A DNA stretch of 20,330 nucleotides from DATKSS01 sp049582065 (GCA_049582065.1 JBAUTF010000083.1:1-20330), one strand, 5' to 3'. Shown: positions 1-8,649, numbered from the stretch's first letter. Numbers and translations are program-made. The notes: generated by a model not told the origin, from the letters alone.

Positions 1-388
1 CCGGGATGGTCAGGAGAGCGCCATCCCGAATCGCGGTGGCGCGAGGCGCGGCCACGATCGCGAGCCGGTCGAGCGTGAGCTTAGAACGGAGCTCCTGCGC
101 GATTCCGATCATCGCATTGGCGGCGAGAATGATGCCGAACACCGCGTCCTGCAGCGGGCCGATGATCAGTACCACGATCAGCAGTGATCCCAACAGCGCG
201 TTGAAGCGAGTCAGCAGGTTCGCCTTGAGGATTTCCTTCAGGGTTCTGCTGCTGGGGGCCACGACTCGGTTGGACAGGCCCCGCCCTGCCCGCTCGCGCG
301 CTTCCGCCGCACTCAATCCGGGACTGGTCGCCGCGCGCCCGTCCGCATCGGTCAGCGGAGGTGCCGGCATCATGCTCGGCCGTGCCAT
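1..388 (-). CDS. P-type cation-transporting ATPase, N-terminal part (runs off the left edge)
   Basis: The minus strand is open for 129 codons from ATG at 388 to the window edge. The protein starts with a soluble stretch containing GLSAAEARERAGRGLSN (residues 24-40), the usual cation-ATPase N-terminal pattern. Two hydrophobic segments follow at about residues 63-78 and 81-97. Next comes AQELRSKLTLDRLAIV (97-112), where P-type ATPases pass from the second helix into the actuator domain. The pattern resembles mycobacterial CtpE. The phosphorylation motif DKTGT and the other catalytic motifs would lie outside the window, so the transported ion cannot be judged. ATGs at 373 and 370 are alternative starts. 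The gene is divergent from the acyltransferase across a 102-bp spacer that probably holds both promoters; I could not pick out convincing -35/-10 boxes there. Confidence 0.85.
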   Translation of the reverse strand, partial: MARPSMMPAPPLTDADGRAATSPGLSAAEARERAGRGLSNRVVAPSSRTLKEILKANLLTRFNALLGSLLIVVLIIGPLQDAVFGIILAANAMIGIAQELRSKLTLDRLAIVAAPRATAIRDGALLTIP

Positions 389-490
389 CGGTTCGACAAT
401 AGTTAGGGCGGTTGCACTGGCGGAACGGCCATCGGCCCGGCTCCGCATGGGCGATCGACCCTACTTCCGGCTCACAAGCTCTGACAGCCT

Positions 491-1912
491 GTGCTTAACG
501 TGAAACTCCTGCAGCGCCTGACCCTGGCCGACCTCACCAACCTCGCGGCCGAGGCGGCCGACACACCGATGCACCAGGGCGCGCTCGGGGTTCTCGGCGG
601 CTCATCTCTGCTGGATCGAGAAGGTCACGTGCGAATCGAGGCGATCCGGACACACCTGGCGTCCAGGCTGGACCGGGTCCCGGAGCTTCGCCGGATCCTT
701 TTCCGGACCGGGCCGCTGCAGGGCAGGCCGCTGTGGGTGGACGACCCGGACTTCCGGATCGAAAACCATGTCCTGGTCGAGCGGCTGCCCGAACCGGGCG
801 GCGAGGCTCAGGCACTCCTGTTCGCCGAAGGGATGATGGGCTCTTTGATGGACCGCTCGCTGCCCATGTGGCAGATGTGGTTCCTCGAGGGATACGGCCA
901 GGACAAGCTCGGGCTGTTCCTCAAGCTGCACCACGTCTTCGCTGACGGTCAGGCGATCCTCAACATCGTCGGCCTGCTGTTCGACCTCGAGCCCGGGGTC
1001 GCGGAGACCGCCCCGTCCCTCTGGAAGCCGGCGGCGCCGCCTTCGGCACGCGCGCTGGCGATCGACAACATCGCTCGTAAAGGCCGTTTGCTCGTGCGCG
1101 CCGGGCGCCGCCTCGCGCATCCCGTGGTCCTGGCGAGATCCGCCGGCGACACAGCTCGCGCGATCTGGGCGACGGTCCAGGAGGGACGCGGCGCCCCTCG
1201 CACGTCGCTCAACGTGCCGATCGGCCCGACGCGGCGCGTCGGCGCGATGAGCGTGGCGCTGGCGGAGATGAAAGCGGTCGCTCACGCCGATGGCGTGAAG
1301 GTCAACGACGTCTTCATGGACCTGATCGCAGGCGGCCTTCGCGACGTGCTGCTGCAGCGACGCGTTGCTATCGACGGGCTGCGGATCAGGGCCTCCATGG
1401 CGGTCGCGCAGAAGGCTCCGGGCCAAGCGGAGCACCTGGGCAACCACGTCGGGACGATGATCGTCCCGCTTCCCATCGACGTGGACGACGTGCGAATACG
1501 CCTGGCCAGGATCGCTGAGGCCACCGTCAACGCCAAGGCAAGGCAGCGAAGCGCCGTCCTCCAGACCTTCATGGTCGTGCTCGCCCTCACCGGCCTGACC
1601 AGGTTCCTGATCCGCCGCCAACACCTGGTCAACGTCCTGGTGACCAACCTCCTCGGGCCCCAGTTCCCCCTCTACGTCGGGGGGGCGCGGCTGGAGAGCG
1701 TGATCCCGATCCCCCCGATTGCCGGCAACGTGACCGCCTCCTTCGCCGCGTTCTCCTACGACGGGCGCTTCAGCGTCAGCGTCCACGCGGACGGAGAGGC
1801 CTGGCCGGACCTCGACGTGCTGATGCGCGGCATGGATAGGACGTGGCGCCGCCTCAGCGGCGGCAGAACCGCAGTCCCGGTCCAGGAGGGACTTTCGGCC
1901 CTATCCGCCTGA
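491..1912 (+). CDS. Wax ester synthase / diacylglycerol acyltransferase (WS/DGAT) family protein
   Basis: This family transfers an acyl group from acyl-CoA to diacylglycerol or a fatty alcohol, making storage triacylglycerol or wax ester at the membrane. The catalytic HHxxxDG motif is intact as HHVFADG at residues 147-153. The N-terminus carries the family pattern DLTNLAAEAADTPMHQG (14-30). The C-terminal half has the usual NDVFMDLIAGGL and TNLLGPQFPLYVGG blocks, followed by PIPPIAGN, typical of the DUF1298-type domain. The length of 473 residues is normal. The start is GTG at 491; GTG at 500 in the same frame is equally possible, and neither has a clear ribosome-binding site. A patatin lipase and an acyl-CoA synthetase elsewhere in the window could release and activate fatty acids for the same pool, but that link is inferred. 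Whether it prefers diacylglycerol or alcohol cannot be read from the sequence. Confidence 0.9.
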   Translation: MLNVKLLQRLTLADLTNLAAEAADTPMHQGALGVLGGSSLLDREGHVRIEAIRTHLASRLDRVPELRRILFRTGPLQGRPLWVDDPDFRIENHVLVERLPEPGGEAQALLFAEGMMGSLMDRSLPMWQMWFLEGYGQDKLGLFLKLHHVFADGQAILNIVGLLFDLEPGVAETAPSLWKPAAPPSARALAIDNIARKGRLLVRAGRRLAHPVVLARSAGDTARAIWATVQEGRGAPRTSLNVPIGPTRRVGAMSVALAEMKAVAHADGVKVNDVFMDLIAGGLRDVLLQRRVAIDGLRIRASMAVAQKAPGQAEHLGNHVGTMIVPLPIDVDDVRIRLARIAEATVNAKARQRSAVLQTFMVVLALTGLTRFLIRRQHLVNVLVTNLLGPQFPLYVGGARLESVIPIPPIAGNVTASFAAFSYDGRFSVSVHADGEAWPDLDVLMRGMDRTWRRLSGGRTAVPVQEGLSALSA

Positions 1913-1950
1913 ATGAAGAGGCGCACCCTGGCACGAATGGAGGAAAGACG

Positions 1951-2409
1951 ATGGGCATAGGCATCGGGTTCACGTTTCTGTTGATCGCGGCTCTGGTGGC
2001 TCCGCTCTTGTGGGTTGCGTGGTGGGCGACAGGATCGCTCGGCGGCGATGGGCGGATGAAGGTTTCTGTGGTGACGACACGCGCCGCGACCTATAAGGAC
2101 GCGACCGCCGCGCGGTCCCGCTTCGAGCGACCTCGCCCGGCGGACATCAGCCTTCCCTTCCGCCCGGGGGCCATCACCATGTATTCGCGCGCGCGCCGCC
2201 TCGAGGTCGCCAGCTGCAGCGGGCCCGACCACGCGGGACGATGCCCTCGAACTCCGGCGGGCGGTCAAGTGCCGTGCGCGGGACTGGTCCTTTCCCTGCC
2301 GCGGCCGGTCGGCGGCAGCACGGAGTGGCACGTCCCGTCGGGGTACCGTGCGTGCATGCTCGGGAGCTACGACGTATTTCGGCAGCCGGCCGTAGCCAAC
2401 CAGAGCTAA
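1951..2409 (+). CDS. Small membrane-anchored protein of unknown function
   Basis: I do not recognise this gene. ATG at 1951 is supported by a good ribosome-binding site, GGAGG at 1939-1943 with a 7-nt spacer, and lies 38 bp after the acyltransferase stop, so the two may be co-transcribed. The 152-residue product begins with one hydrophobic helix (FTFLLIAALVAPLLWVAWWA, about residues 7-26). The rest is polar, with five cysteines scattered through the second half, and has no motif I can name. The helix plus an Arg-rich tail could be a signal anchor exposing the C-terminal part outside the cell. The second half is less clearly coding-like than the first, so a frameshift is possible. The stop codon overlaps the stop of the convergent patatin gene. 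Confidence 0.55.
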   Translation: MGIGIGFTFLLIAALVAPLLWVAWWATGSLGGDGRMKVSVVTTRAATYKDATAARSRFERPRPADISLPFRPGAITMYSRARRLEVASCSGPDHAGRCPRTPAGGQVPCAGLVLSLPRPVGGSTEWHVPSGYRACMLGSYDVFRQPAVANQS

Positions 2410-3470
2410 GCGGTCCGGCGCGCAGGCGGGACGAGCTCGCGAGGCCACGTGGCCGGATTGCGCTGCGGCCTGCGCAGGCGGTCGGGCGGACCGGGCGGAA
2501 GAGCTGAGAGCACGCGGCCCAGCTCGGTCCCCCGCAGAGACGCGGTTGTCGTCTTGACCGCCGTTTCCACGACCTGAAGGAGGTTGCGCCGGCTCATGTA
2601 GTTGAATCCCATGACCCGAATGTCGTCGGCGTGCGGCTCGATCAGCACGACGCGCTTCCCGGCGCGCCTGAGCGCCAGGGCCTCGCGGTCGAGCAGGAGC
2701 CGGTTGTTGCCCCTCACGAACGAGGCGATCGCGCCCGTCGGCTCGAACAGACCACCGCGATAGCGGGAGGACATCGGGTTGAGGCAGACGACCAGGTCCA
2801 CCTCCGCGTCCATCATGAGGTCGAGGTTCGCAGGCGAGTACGTTCCCCCGTCGACGTACTTGCGGCCGCGGATCTCGACCGGGTAGTAGAAACCGGGGAT
2901 CGCGCACGAGGCGGCGACCGCGTCGGGCAGGCTCGCGCGGGGAGCACCCTCTCGGCCGAAGACGACCCGCTCGCCGGTCTGGTAGTCGATCGCCGGGATC
3001 CAGAGCCTCTCGTGGGGTCCCCAGCCCCTGGGCACGACATCGCGCACGACGGTCTTCAGCGGCTCGGTGGAGATGACCCCGTGGGGCAACCACGCGATGA
3101 TCCCGGCCGGCCCGTACTTCCACGGCTCACGAATGCTGCGAAGGGCAAGGGAAGGCGACCCGAGGACCGGCCGGGGAAAGCTCCAGTGCAGCTGGAACCT
3201 GGTCCCGAACCTCGCAGCTCCAGGCTCGCCGAACTGGGGCAGTGCCGCCGCGTCCTCCCCGGCCGCGTAAGCCATGAGCAGCCACGGCGGGACCGCCGAT
3301 GCCAGCAGCGCGCCGATCATCGCGCCCGCCGACGTCCCGATCACGTAATCGGCGCTGCCCGGGTCCCAGCCGGTCTCGGTAGCGATCGCATGCAGGGCCC
3401 CGACCGTCCAGGCCCCTCCGACCAGGCCTCCTCCTGACAGGACCAAGCCCGTGCGCGGCGTGTTTGCCAT
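2406..3470 (-). CDS. Patatin-like phospholipase / serine acyl hydrolase
   Basis: Patatin-family enzymes hydrolyse acyl esters of lipids with a Ser-Asp dyad. All three signatures are visible: the oxyanion-hole loop LVLSGGGLVGGAW (residues 9-21), the nucleophile elbow GTSAG at 45-49 (catalytic Ser47), and the Asp motif VDGGTYSP with Asp207. The start at ATG 3470 is chosen because the conserved beta-strand and Gly-rich loop begin only seven residues later. The frame remains open upstream to 3569, but that part is low-complexity and not family-like. No signal peptide is seen, so the enzyme is probably cytoplasmic or peripheral to the membrane. It is convergent with the small membrane gene (stops overlap at 2406-2409) and divergent from the cupin. 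It could release fatty acids from membrane or storage lipid; the substrate is unknown. Confidence 0.88.
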   Translation of the reverse strand: MANTPRTGLVLSGGGLVGGAWTVGALHAIATETGWDPGSADYVIGTSAGAMIGALLASAVPPWLLMAYAAGEDAAALPQFGEPGAARFGTRFQLHWSFPRPVLGSPSLALRSIREPWKYGPAGIIAWLPHGVISTEPLKTVVRDVVPRGWGPHERLWIPAIDYQTGERVVFGREGAPRASLPDAVAASCAIPGFYYPVEIRGRKYVDGGTYSPANLDLMMDAEVDLVVCLNPMSSRYRGGLFEPTGAIASFVRGNNRLLLDREALALRRAGKRVVLIEPHADDIRVMGFNYMSRRNLLQVVETAVKTTTASLRGTELGRVLSALPPGPPDRLRRPQRNPATWPRELVPPARRTA

Positions 3471-3583
3471 CGGTTCCAGCGTCCCCCGTGCGCTCTCGGC
3501 ACGCGACGGCAGGGCGGCCTGCACAGTCAGGGCCGATTGCCACTTTGCCCGCGGCCGAGCAGGCAGCATCGTGGGGTCAAAAC

Positions 3584-3590
3584 GGAGGTG
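3584..3590 (+). promoter_or_regulatory. Ribosome-binding site that fixes the cupin start
   Basis: GGAGGTG lies 5 nt before ATG 3596. It decides against the upstream in-frame starts, whose extra residues are not cupin-like. Confidence 0.8.
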
Positions 3591-3595
3591 ACGCC

Positions 3596-3991
3596 ATGTC
3601 TGAAAGCTACGTGGTCAACATCAAGAAGGCGGCCAAGAGCAATGACTTCTTCCGACAGGTGCTCTTTACGGCCAAGCAGTGCCAGCTGGTCCTGATGGCC
3701 TTGCAGGCGCACGAGGAGATCGGCGCCGAGGTGCACGAGGTCGACCAGATCCTCTACGTGGTCGAGGGCGAGGGAAAGGTCGAGCTCGACGGGGCCGCCC
3801 AGGAGTTCGAGAAGGGCATGATCGTGGTCGTGCCGGCCGGCGTCAGGCACAACGTGATCAACACCGACGACGAGCCGATGAAGCTCTTCACCGTGTACGC
3901 GCCGCCGCAGCACGCGGCGGGCACCGTCCACCGAACCAAGGCGGACGCCGAGGCCGCGGAGAAGCGCGAGCTTCAGCACGCCAAGATCTAG
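3596..3991 (+). CDS. Small single-domain cupin protein
   Basis: This 131-residue beta-barrel protein belongs to the cupin superfamily, which includes metal-dependent enzymes and small-molecule binding proteins. Cupin motif 1 is seen around EVHEVDQILYVVEGEG (residues 45-60). Motif 2 is GMIVVVPAGVRHNVIN (74-89), matching the G-x5-P-x-G-x2-H-x3-N pattern. In motif 1 the usual HxH pair and following Glu are only partly kept (His47 present, Gln51 near the Glu position), so metal binding may be weak or altered; His85 is kept. The C-terminus is a charged helix rich in Ala, Glu and Lys. It stands alone between a divergent patatin gene and a convergent gdhA, and ends just before a hairpin terminator. 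No specific reaction can be assigned. Confidence 0.87.
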   Translation: MSESYVVNIKKAAKSNDFFRQVLFTAKQCQLVLMALQAHEEIGAEVHEVDQILYVVEGEGKVELDGAAQEFEKGMIVVVPAGVRHNVINTDDEPMKLFTVYAPPQHAAGTVHRTKADAEAAEKRELQHAKI

Positions 3992-4004
3992 GCAGGCAAA
4001 AGAA

Positions 4005-4037
4005 AACGCCGGTGACGCGCGATGCGTCATCGGCGTT
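4005..4037. terminator. Bidirectional intrinsic terminator between cupin and gdhA
   Basis: A 14-bp stem (4005-4018 with 4024-4037, one G-T wobble) closes on a 5-nt loop, GCGAT. The plus strand shows GCTTTG after the stem, a weak T-run. On the minus strand the stem is followed by TTTTCTTTTG, a strong one. The hairpin therefore serves gdhA best and probably the cupin too, since the two genes converge on it. Confidence 0.85.
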
Positions 4038-4043
4038 GCTTTG

Positions 4044-5315
4044 TCAGTCGGTGGAAAGAAGTATCTGGGCCGCCGGCCGGCCGCTTTCGATGGCGGCAGC
4101 GATGCGTGCGATCGCGATCGCGTATGCAGCCAGGCGCATCGAGACCCTCTTACGATCCATGAGCTCGGTCACAGATTGGTACGCACGCCGCATGGTGACC
4201 GCGAGCCTGGCCTCGACCTCTTCGCGGATCCAGGTCTCCGAGTGAAGGTTCTGTACCCACTCGAAGTAGCTGACGACCACGCCTCCGGCGTTGGCGAGGA
4301 TGTCCGGCAGCACCTGGATACCACGGTGCTCCAGCACCGCGTCTCCCTCAGGTGTGGTGGGGCCGTTCGCGAGCTCGAGCACCCAGCGGGCCCGCACGTT
4401 GCCGGCGTTGGTCCCGGTGATCTGCCCCTCGAGAGCGGCGGGGACGAGAATGTCGACGGGCTCGAACAGCGGAGCGTTGGAAGGCTTCTTGTCATAGCCG
4501 GGCAAGTTGGTGAAGCTGCCTCCCTTCGCTTTGAGGTCGAGCAGAGCCTTCACGGGCAGGCCCTCGGATGCGACGACGCATGCGGTCGAGTCCGATGCCG
4601 CAACGACTTTGGCCCCGGCCTGCTCCAGCAGTAGAGCCACGTTGCCTCCCGCGTTGCCGAAGCCCTGTATCGCAACGGTCTTGTCACGTATCGTCTCGCC
4701 GGTCTCGTTGAACGCGGCGTCCAGCACGTCAAAGCCACCTTGAGCGGTGGCCGTGTCACGTCCCAGGGAGCCGCCGAGCTTGACGCTCTTACCAGTGACG
4801 ACGGCGGGGGTGGATGCGTGAGCCAGCCGCCCGTATTCGTTGGCCAGCCAGTCCATGACCTGTGAGTCGGTGTTCACGTCCGGCGCGGGAATGTCCACCT
4901 GCGGACCGATGACGCGCCAGATCCGCTCGGTGTAGGAGCGGGTGAGGGCCTCGAGCTCCCCGATCGAAAGGGTCCGCGGGTCGACGATGATGCCTCCCTT
5001 GCCTCCCCCGAGAGGTATGTCGACCACGGCGGTCTTGACGCTCATCCAACCAGCGAGCGCCTTCACCTCATCGAGGCATACGTTCGGGTGGTAGCGAATT
5101 CCACCCTTGTACGGGCCACGCGCCGAGCTGTGCTGGACACGGAAGCCGGTGAATAGCTGCTTGCGACCGTCATCGCGGACGACGGGAATCGAGACCTCGT
5201 GGATCCGCTCGGGCGTCGTGATCCGCTCGATCACCGCCTGGTCGGTGATGCCGGCCACCGCCGATGCGGCGTCGACAGTGGCGGTGAAGCGATTGAAGGC
5301 ACTTTCACTGCTCAT
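4044..5315 (-). CDS. gdhA: Glutamate dehydrogenase (Glu/Leu/Phe/Val dehydrogenase family)
   Basis: The enzyme catalyses reversible oxidative deamination of glutamate to 2-oxoglutarate and ammonia with NAD(P). The 423-residue length is typical of the hexameric class. The substrate site is intact: GPYKGGIRYHP (Lys70), SVKTAVVDIPLGGGKGG (Lys94 and Lys106, the latter catalytic by family knowledge) and PAPDVNT (Asp146). The Rossmann fold shows GFGNAG at 218-223, followed by Asp242 at the end of the second strand, where acidic residues often go with NAD use, although cofactor preference cannot be fixed this way. ATG 5315 is preferred over ATG 5330 because GAGGAGAT sits 5 nt upstream of it. A 7-bp inverted repeat ends one base before that ribosome-binding site, and the bidirectional terminator follows the stop. 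It is monocistronic. Confidence 0.93.
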   Translation of the reverse strand: MSSESAFNRFTATVDAASAVAGITDQAVIERITTPERIHEVSIPVVRDDGRKQLFTGFRVQHSSARGPYKGGIRYHPNVCLDEVKALAGWMSVKTAVVDIPLGGGKGGIIVDPRTLSIGELEALTRSYTERIWRVIGPQVDIPAPDVNTDSQVMDWLANEYGRLAHASTPAVVTGKSVKLGGSLGRDTATAQGGFDVLDAAFNETGETIRDKTVAIQGFGNAGGNVALLLEQAGAKVVAASDSTACVVASEGLPVKALLDLKAKGGSFTNLPGYDKKPSNAPLFEPVDILVPAALEGQITGTNAGNVRARWVLELANGPTTPEGDAVLEHRGIQVLPDILANAGGVVVSYFEWVQNLHSETWIREEVEARLAVTMRRAYQSVTELMDRKRVSMRLAAYAIAIARIAAAIESGRPAAQILLSTD

Positions 5316-5320
5316 TTCGT

Positions 5321-5328
5321 ATCTCCTC
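5321..5328 (-). promoter_or_regulatory. Ribosome-binding site that fixes the gdhA start
   Basis: On the minus strand GAGGAGAT is followed by five bases and ATG at 5315. The upstream ATG at 5330 overlaps this site and has no ribosome-binding site of its own. Confidence 0.75.
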
Positions 5329-5329
5329 A

Positions 5330-5365
5330 TTTGCGGCTTAAGTGAGTTCAGCGTCTGCCCGCAAA
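5330..5365 (-). promoter_or_regulatory. Perfect 7-bp inverted repeat just 5' of the gdhA ribosome-binding site
   Basis: TTTGCGG at 5330-5336 is matched by CCGCAAA at 5359-5365, with 22 nt between. Read on the gdhA strand, the 3' arm ends one base before GAGGAGAT. It could be a leader hairpin that affects translation or an operator half-site pair; nothing in the sequence decides between them. Confidence 0.4.
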
Positions 5366-5487
5366 CCTCGTGTGACTAGAGGCTGTAGGCCCGGCGCGAA
5401 GGGGACAGAGGGCGCTTGCCGTCCGACCCGAACGAGGCGGGGCTTTCGCCCCTGCCACGCGGGTCGCCGCGGGCGGAGACTGCCTCC

Positions 5488-5883
5488 ATGAACGTCGACA
5501 GGTTCTATCGTCCGCATTTCGGCCAGGTGGAACCGACCGAGAGCCTGCGCGAGGCCGCCACGCGAATGCGCAGCGGAGGTTGGAGCTGCCTCCCGGTGGT
5601 GGTCGGCGGCTCCGTGATCGCGCTGATCACCGAGCGCGACCTGGTCGAGGCGGCGGCCCATGGCGCAAAGCCATCCGATGCGCTGGTGAACGACTACATG
5701 AGCGACGGATCCGTGACGGTATCTCTGGACGACGACATCTCGGTCGCAGCCACGAAGATGTTCGCCATCGGCTGCCGTCACCTCCCAGTCGTCGACGCCG
5801 GCCGGCTGGTCGGCATGATCTCGGCGCGCGACCTCCTGCTCCAGGCGGCGAGCGCCGGCACCAGAGGAGCATTGGTGTCATGA
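5488..5883 (+). CDS. Tandem CBS-domain protein
   Basis: This 131-residue protein is essentially one Bateman module of two CBS domains (about residues 10-55 and 66-118). Such pairs bind adenine nucleotides and related ligands and act as energy or stress sensors. Typical CBS endings are seen: LPVVVGGSVIALITERDL in the first domain and LPVVDAGRLVGMISARDLL in the second. No membrane or catalytic domain is attached, so it must act on a partner. ATG 5488 has GGCGGAG about 8 nt upstream; an earlier TTG at 5416 would add a non-family extension. Its stop overlaps the next start as ATGA at 5880-5883, which suggests translational coupling. It heads the run leading to ftsH. Confidence 0.88.
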   Translation: MNVDRFYRPHFGQVEPTESLREAATRMRSGGWSCLPVVVGGSVIALITERDLVEAAAHGAKPSDALVNDYMSDGSVTVSLDDDISVAATKMFAIGCRHLPVVDAGRLVGMISARDLLLQAASAGTRGALVS

Positions 5884-6170
5884 GCTGGAGGCTGAAGACT
5901 CGAACCGACCCTCGCCACCGGCGCTCGGGAGCGAGGTGGTGGATGGGTGCGACCCTCGTGGCCGCCGGTGCCCTGGTGGGAGCGTACCTGCTCGACCCGG
6001 AGAGGGGGCACGGCCGGCGCAACCGCATCGCGGAAAGGACCGGGCACCTGGTGGGAACGACCCGCAGGCGAATCTCGCGTCAGATCCCGTTCGTGAGCCA
6101 GGGCGAAGAGGCCGCGGAGTCGGCCGGATGGCCGGAAGAGGCGCCGCCCGACGTCGATTCGGAGTCCTGA
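5880..6170 (+). CDS. Small membrane-anchored protein with an LDPxxGxxRRxR motif
   Basis: The 96-residue protein has a basic N-terminus, one transmembrane helix (GATLVAAGALVGAYLL, about 23-38) and then LDPERGHGRRNRI (38-50). The helix plus LDP-x-x-G-x-x-R-R arrangement recurs in small YtxH- or BON-like membrane proteins of stress loci. The motif is recognised by eye only and the function is unknown. The C-terminal third is acidic. It starts at the ATGA overlap with the CBS gene, so both are probably made together, with the positive tail predicted in the cytoplasm near the CBS protein. Downstream, about 200 bp of structured, lower-G+C sequence separates it from the PRC-barrel gene. Confidence 0.65.
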   Translation: MSWRLKTRTDPRHRRSGARWWMGATLVAAGALVGAYLLDPERGHGRRNRIAERTGHLVGTTRRRISRQIPFVSQGEEAAESAGWPEEAPPDVDSES

Positions 6171-6176
6171 TCGAGG

Positions 6177-6192
6177 AGGGTCCAAAGACCCT
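6177..6192 (+). other. Short hairpin after the small membrane gene
   Basis: AGGGTC (6177-6182), loop CAAA, GACCCT (6187-6192): a perfect 6-bp stem 7 nt after the stop. It has no T-run, so it is unlikely to be a full terminator. It may be the first element of the structured region that follows. Confidence 0.45.
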
Positions 6193-6229
6193 GCCCGGGA
6201 TGTTGCGGCGGGTTTACTCTGCTCATTGC

Positions 6230-6350
6230 CCCGAGGTTCTAAGTAAGGTAAACCAGGGAAACCCTGACGTTGACCAGGTGATAGGTCGAAAGCCTGAAAG
6301 CCGGGAGACAGAAGAGGGTTGGACATGGGAAACCCAAAAGGAGCCTCGGG
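6230..6350 (+). ncRNA. Candidate structured RNA (unknown riboswitch/leader or ribozyme-intron remnant)
   Basis: CCCGAGGTTC at 6230-6239 pairs with GAGCCTCGGG at 6341-6350 over 10 bp (one G-T), closing a domain of about 100 nt. Inside are CAGGG-AAA-CCCTG (6254-6266), AGGT-CGAAA-GCCT (6283-6295) and TGGG-AAA-CCCA (6326-6336); GGGTT (6316-6320) can alternatively pair with AACCC (6331-6335). Counting 6241-6340 gives 51 G+C in 100, well below the genes around it, and the stretch is purine-rich with several GAAA-type loops. The closing helix ends 18 nt before the PRC-barrel ATG, and AAAAGGAG overlaps its 3' arm, so folding could control that gene. It does not fit the riboswitch classes I know by heart. 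The GAAA-rich style recalls domain I of a group II intron, but no intron 5' end, domain V or reverse transcriptase is present. A 58-codon reading (ATG 6200 to TGA 6376) crosses it and might be a real short gene instead. Confidence 0.45.
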
Positions 6351-6368
6351 TGAACTGTTTTTACGCTG

Positions 6369-6707
6369 ATGTTTGATGACGAGACCGTGGTGGCGTGGCG
6401 CGCGATGCCCTACCGGGCGCCGGTGGTGGCAGCCGACGGCTCGACCATAGGTTCGGCCGAATCCTTGCTCGGCGACGAAAAGGAAGACATCTTCCACGGG
6501 ATCGTGGTCAAGCGCCACGGCGACGGCCACCTTCTCGAGGTGGCCGCGGCCAGGATCAAGAAGATCACCGAGAAGCACGTGGTGACCGATGTCCCGGCCG
6601 GCGACCTCGCATCGCTCCCCGCGTACCGCGAAGAGCGCTGGTATCACATCGGGTGGGGCGGCTTGTTCCGCAAGCATCCGGAGTGGGACGACACCACCAA
6701 GACCTGA
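6369..6707 (+). CDS. PRC-barrel-like domain protein
   Basis: The 112-residue product looks like one PRC-barrel-type domain. VVAADGSTIGSAESLLGDE (residues 19-37) and DIFHGIVVKRHGDGHLLEV (40-58) give the two characteristic strands with a conserved DIF/G turn, followed by ARIKKITEKHVVTDV. The C-terminus, YREERWYHIGWGGLFRKHPEW, is a conserved tail in this subfamily as I know it. Such proteins are small soluble modules that bind partners or ligands and often accompany stress genes; no reaction is known. ATG 6369 has no ribosome-binding site of its own. An 8-codon reading from GTG 6350 to TGA 6376, preceded by AAAAGGAG, overlaps this start and could couple translation. It lies 74 bp upstream of ftsH in the same direction. 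Confidence 0.75.
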   Translation: MFDDETVVAWRAMPYRAPVVAADGSTIGSAESLLGDEKEDIFHGIVVKRHGDGHLLEVAAARIKKITEKHVVTDVPAGDLASLPAYREERWYHIGWGGLFRKHPEWDDTTKT

Positions 6708-6781
6708 GTCTGTCTCCCCTCTCGCCGCAGGCCGTTCGGCCCTTCTGAGGCCCGGACCGGCAGGCGGATACTCGGCTCTGA

Positions 6782-8602
<1,821 letters not shown>

Positions 8603-8611
8603 CGAACCCGC

Positions 8612-8649
8612 GAGACCTGGCTGGTCTCAGGCCTCTTGGCCTGGAGACC
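8612..8649 (+). other. Competing hairpins after ftsH (possible terminator or RNA end)
   Basis: GAGACC (8612-8617) pairs with GGTCTC (8623-8628). The same GGTCTC extended by AGGCC (8623-8633) pairs instead with GGCCT and GAGACC (8638-8649), an 11-bp stem with one bulged G and loop TCTT. The two folds exclude each other. There is no T-run on either strand, so intrinsic termination is uncertain. The rest of the convergent spacer, 8650-8761, holds no clear gene. A hydrophobic minus-strand reading is described under findings. Confidence 0.45.

Noticed and set aside
6..503. Plus-strand open frame of 165 codons at the left edge
   Set aside because: It is the antisense of the P-type ATPase N-terminus; its Arg/Ser/Ala-rich product has no domain pattern, while the minus strand reads as a clear ATPase.
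602..3123. Long minus-strand open frames across the acyltransferase and through the patatin region (602-1786 and 1756-3123)
   Set aside because: They are rich in Arg, Gly, Asp and His with no motifs, and lie opposite or out of frame with well-supported genes, as expected in high-G+C DNA.
6290..6320. Cobalamin riboswitch (AAAGCCGGGAGAC resembles part of the B12 box)
   Set aside because: The rest of the B12 box and the other conserved cobalamin blocks are missing, and no B12-related gene follows.
6230..6350. c-di-AMP (ydaO) or preQ1 riboswitch, from GGGTGAA and AGGTTCTAAG resemblances
   Set aside because: Only isolated short words match; the order and core of these riboswitches are not present.
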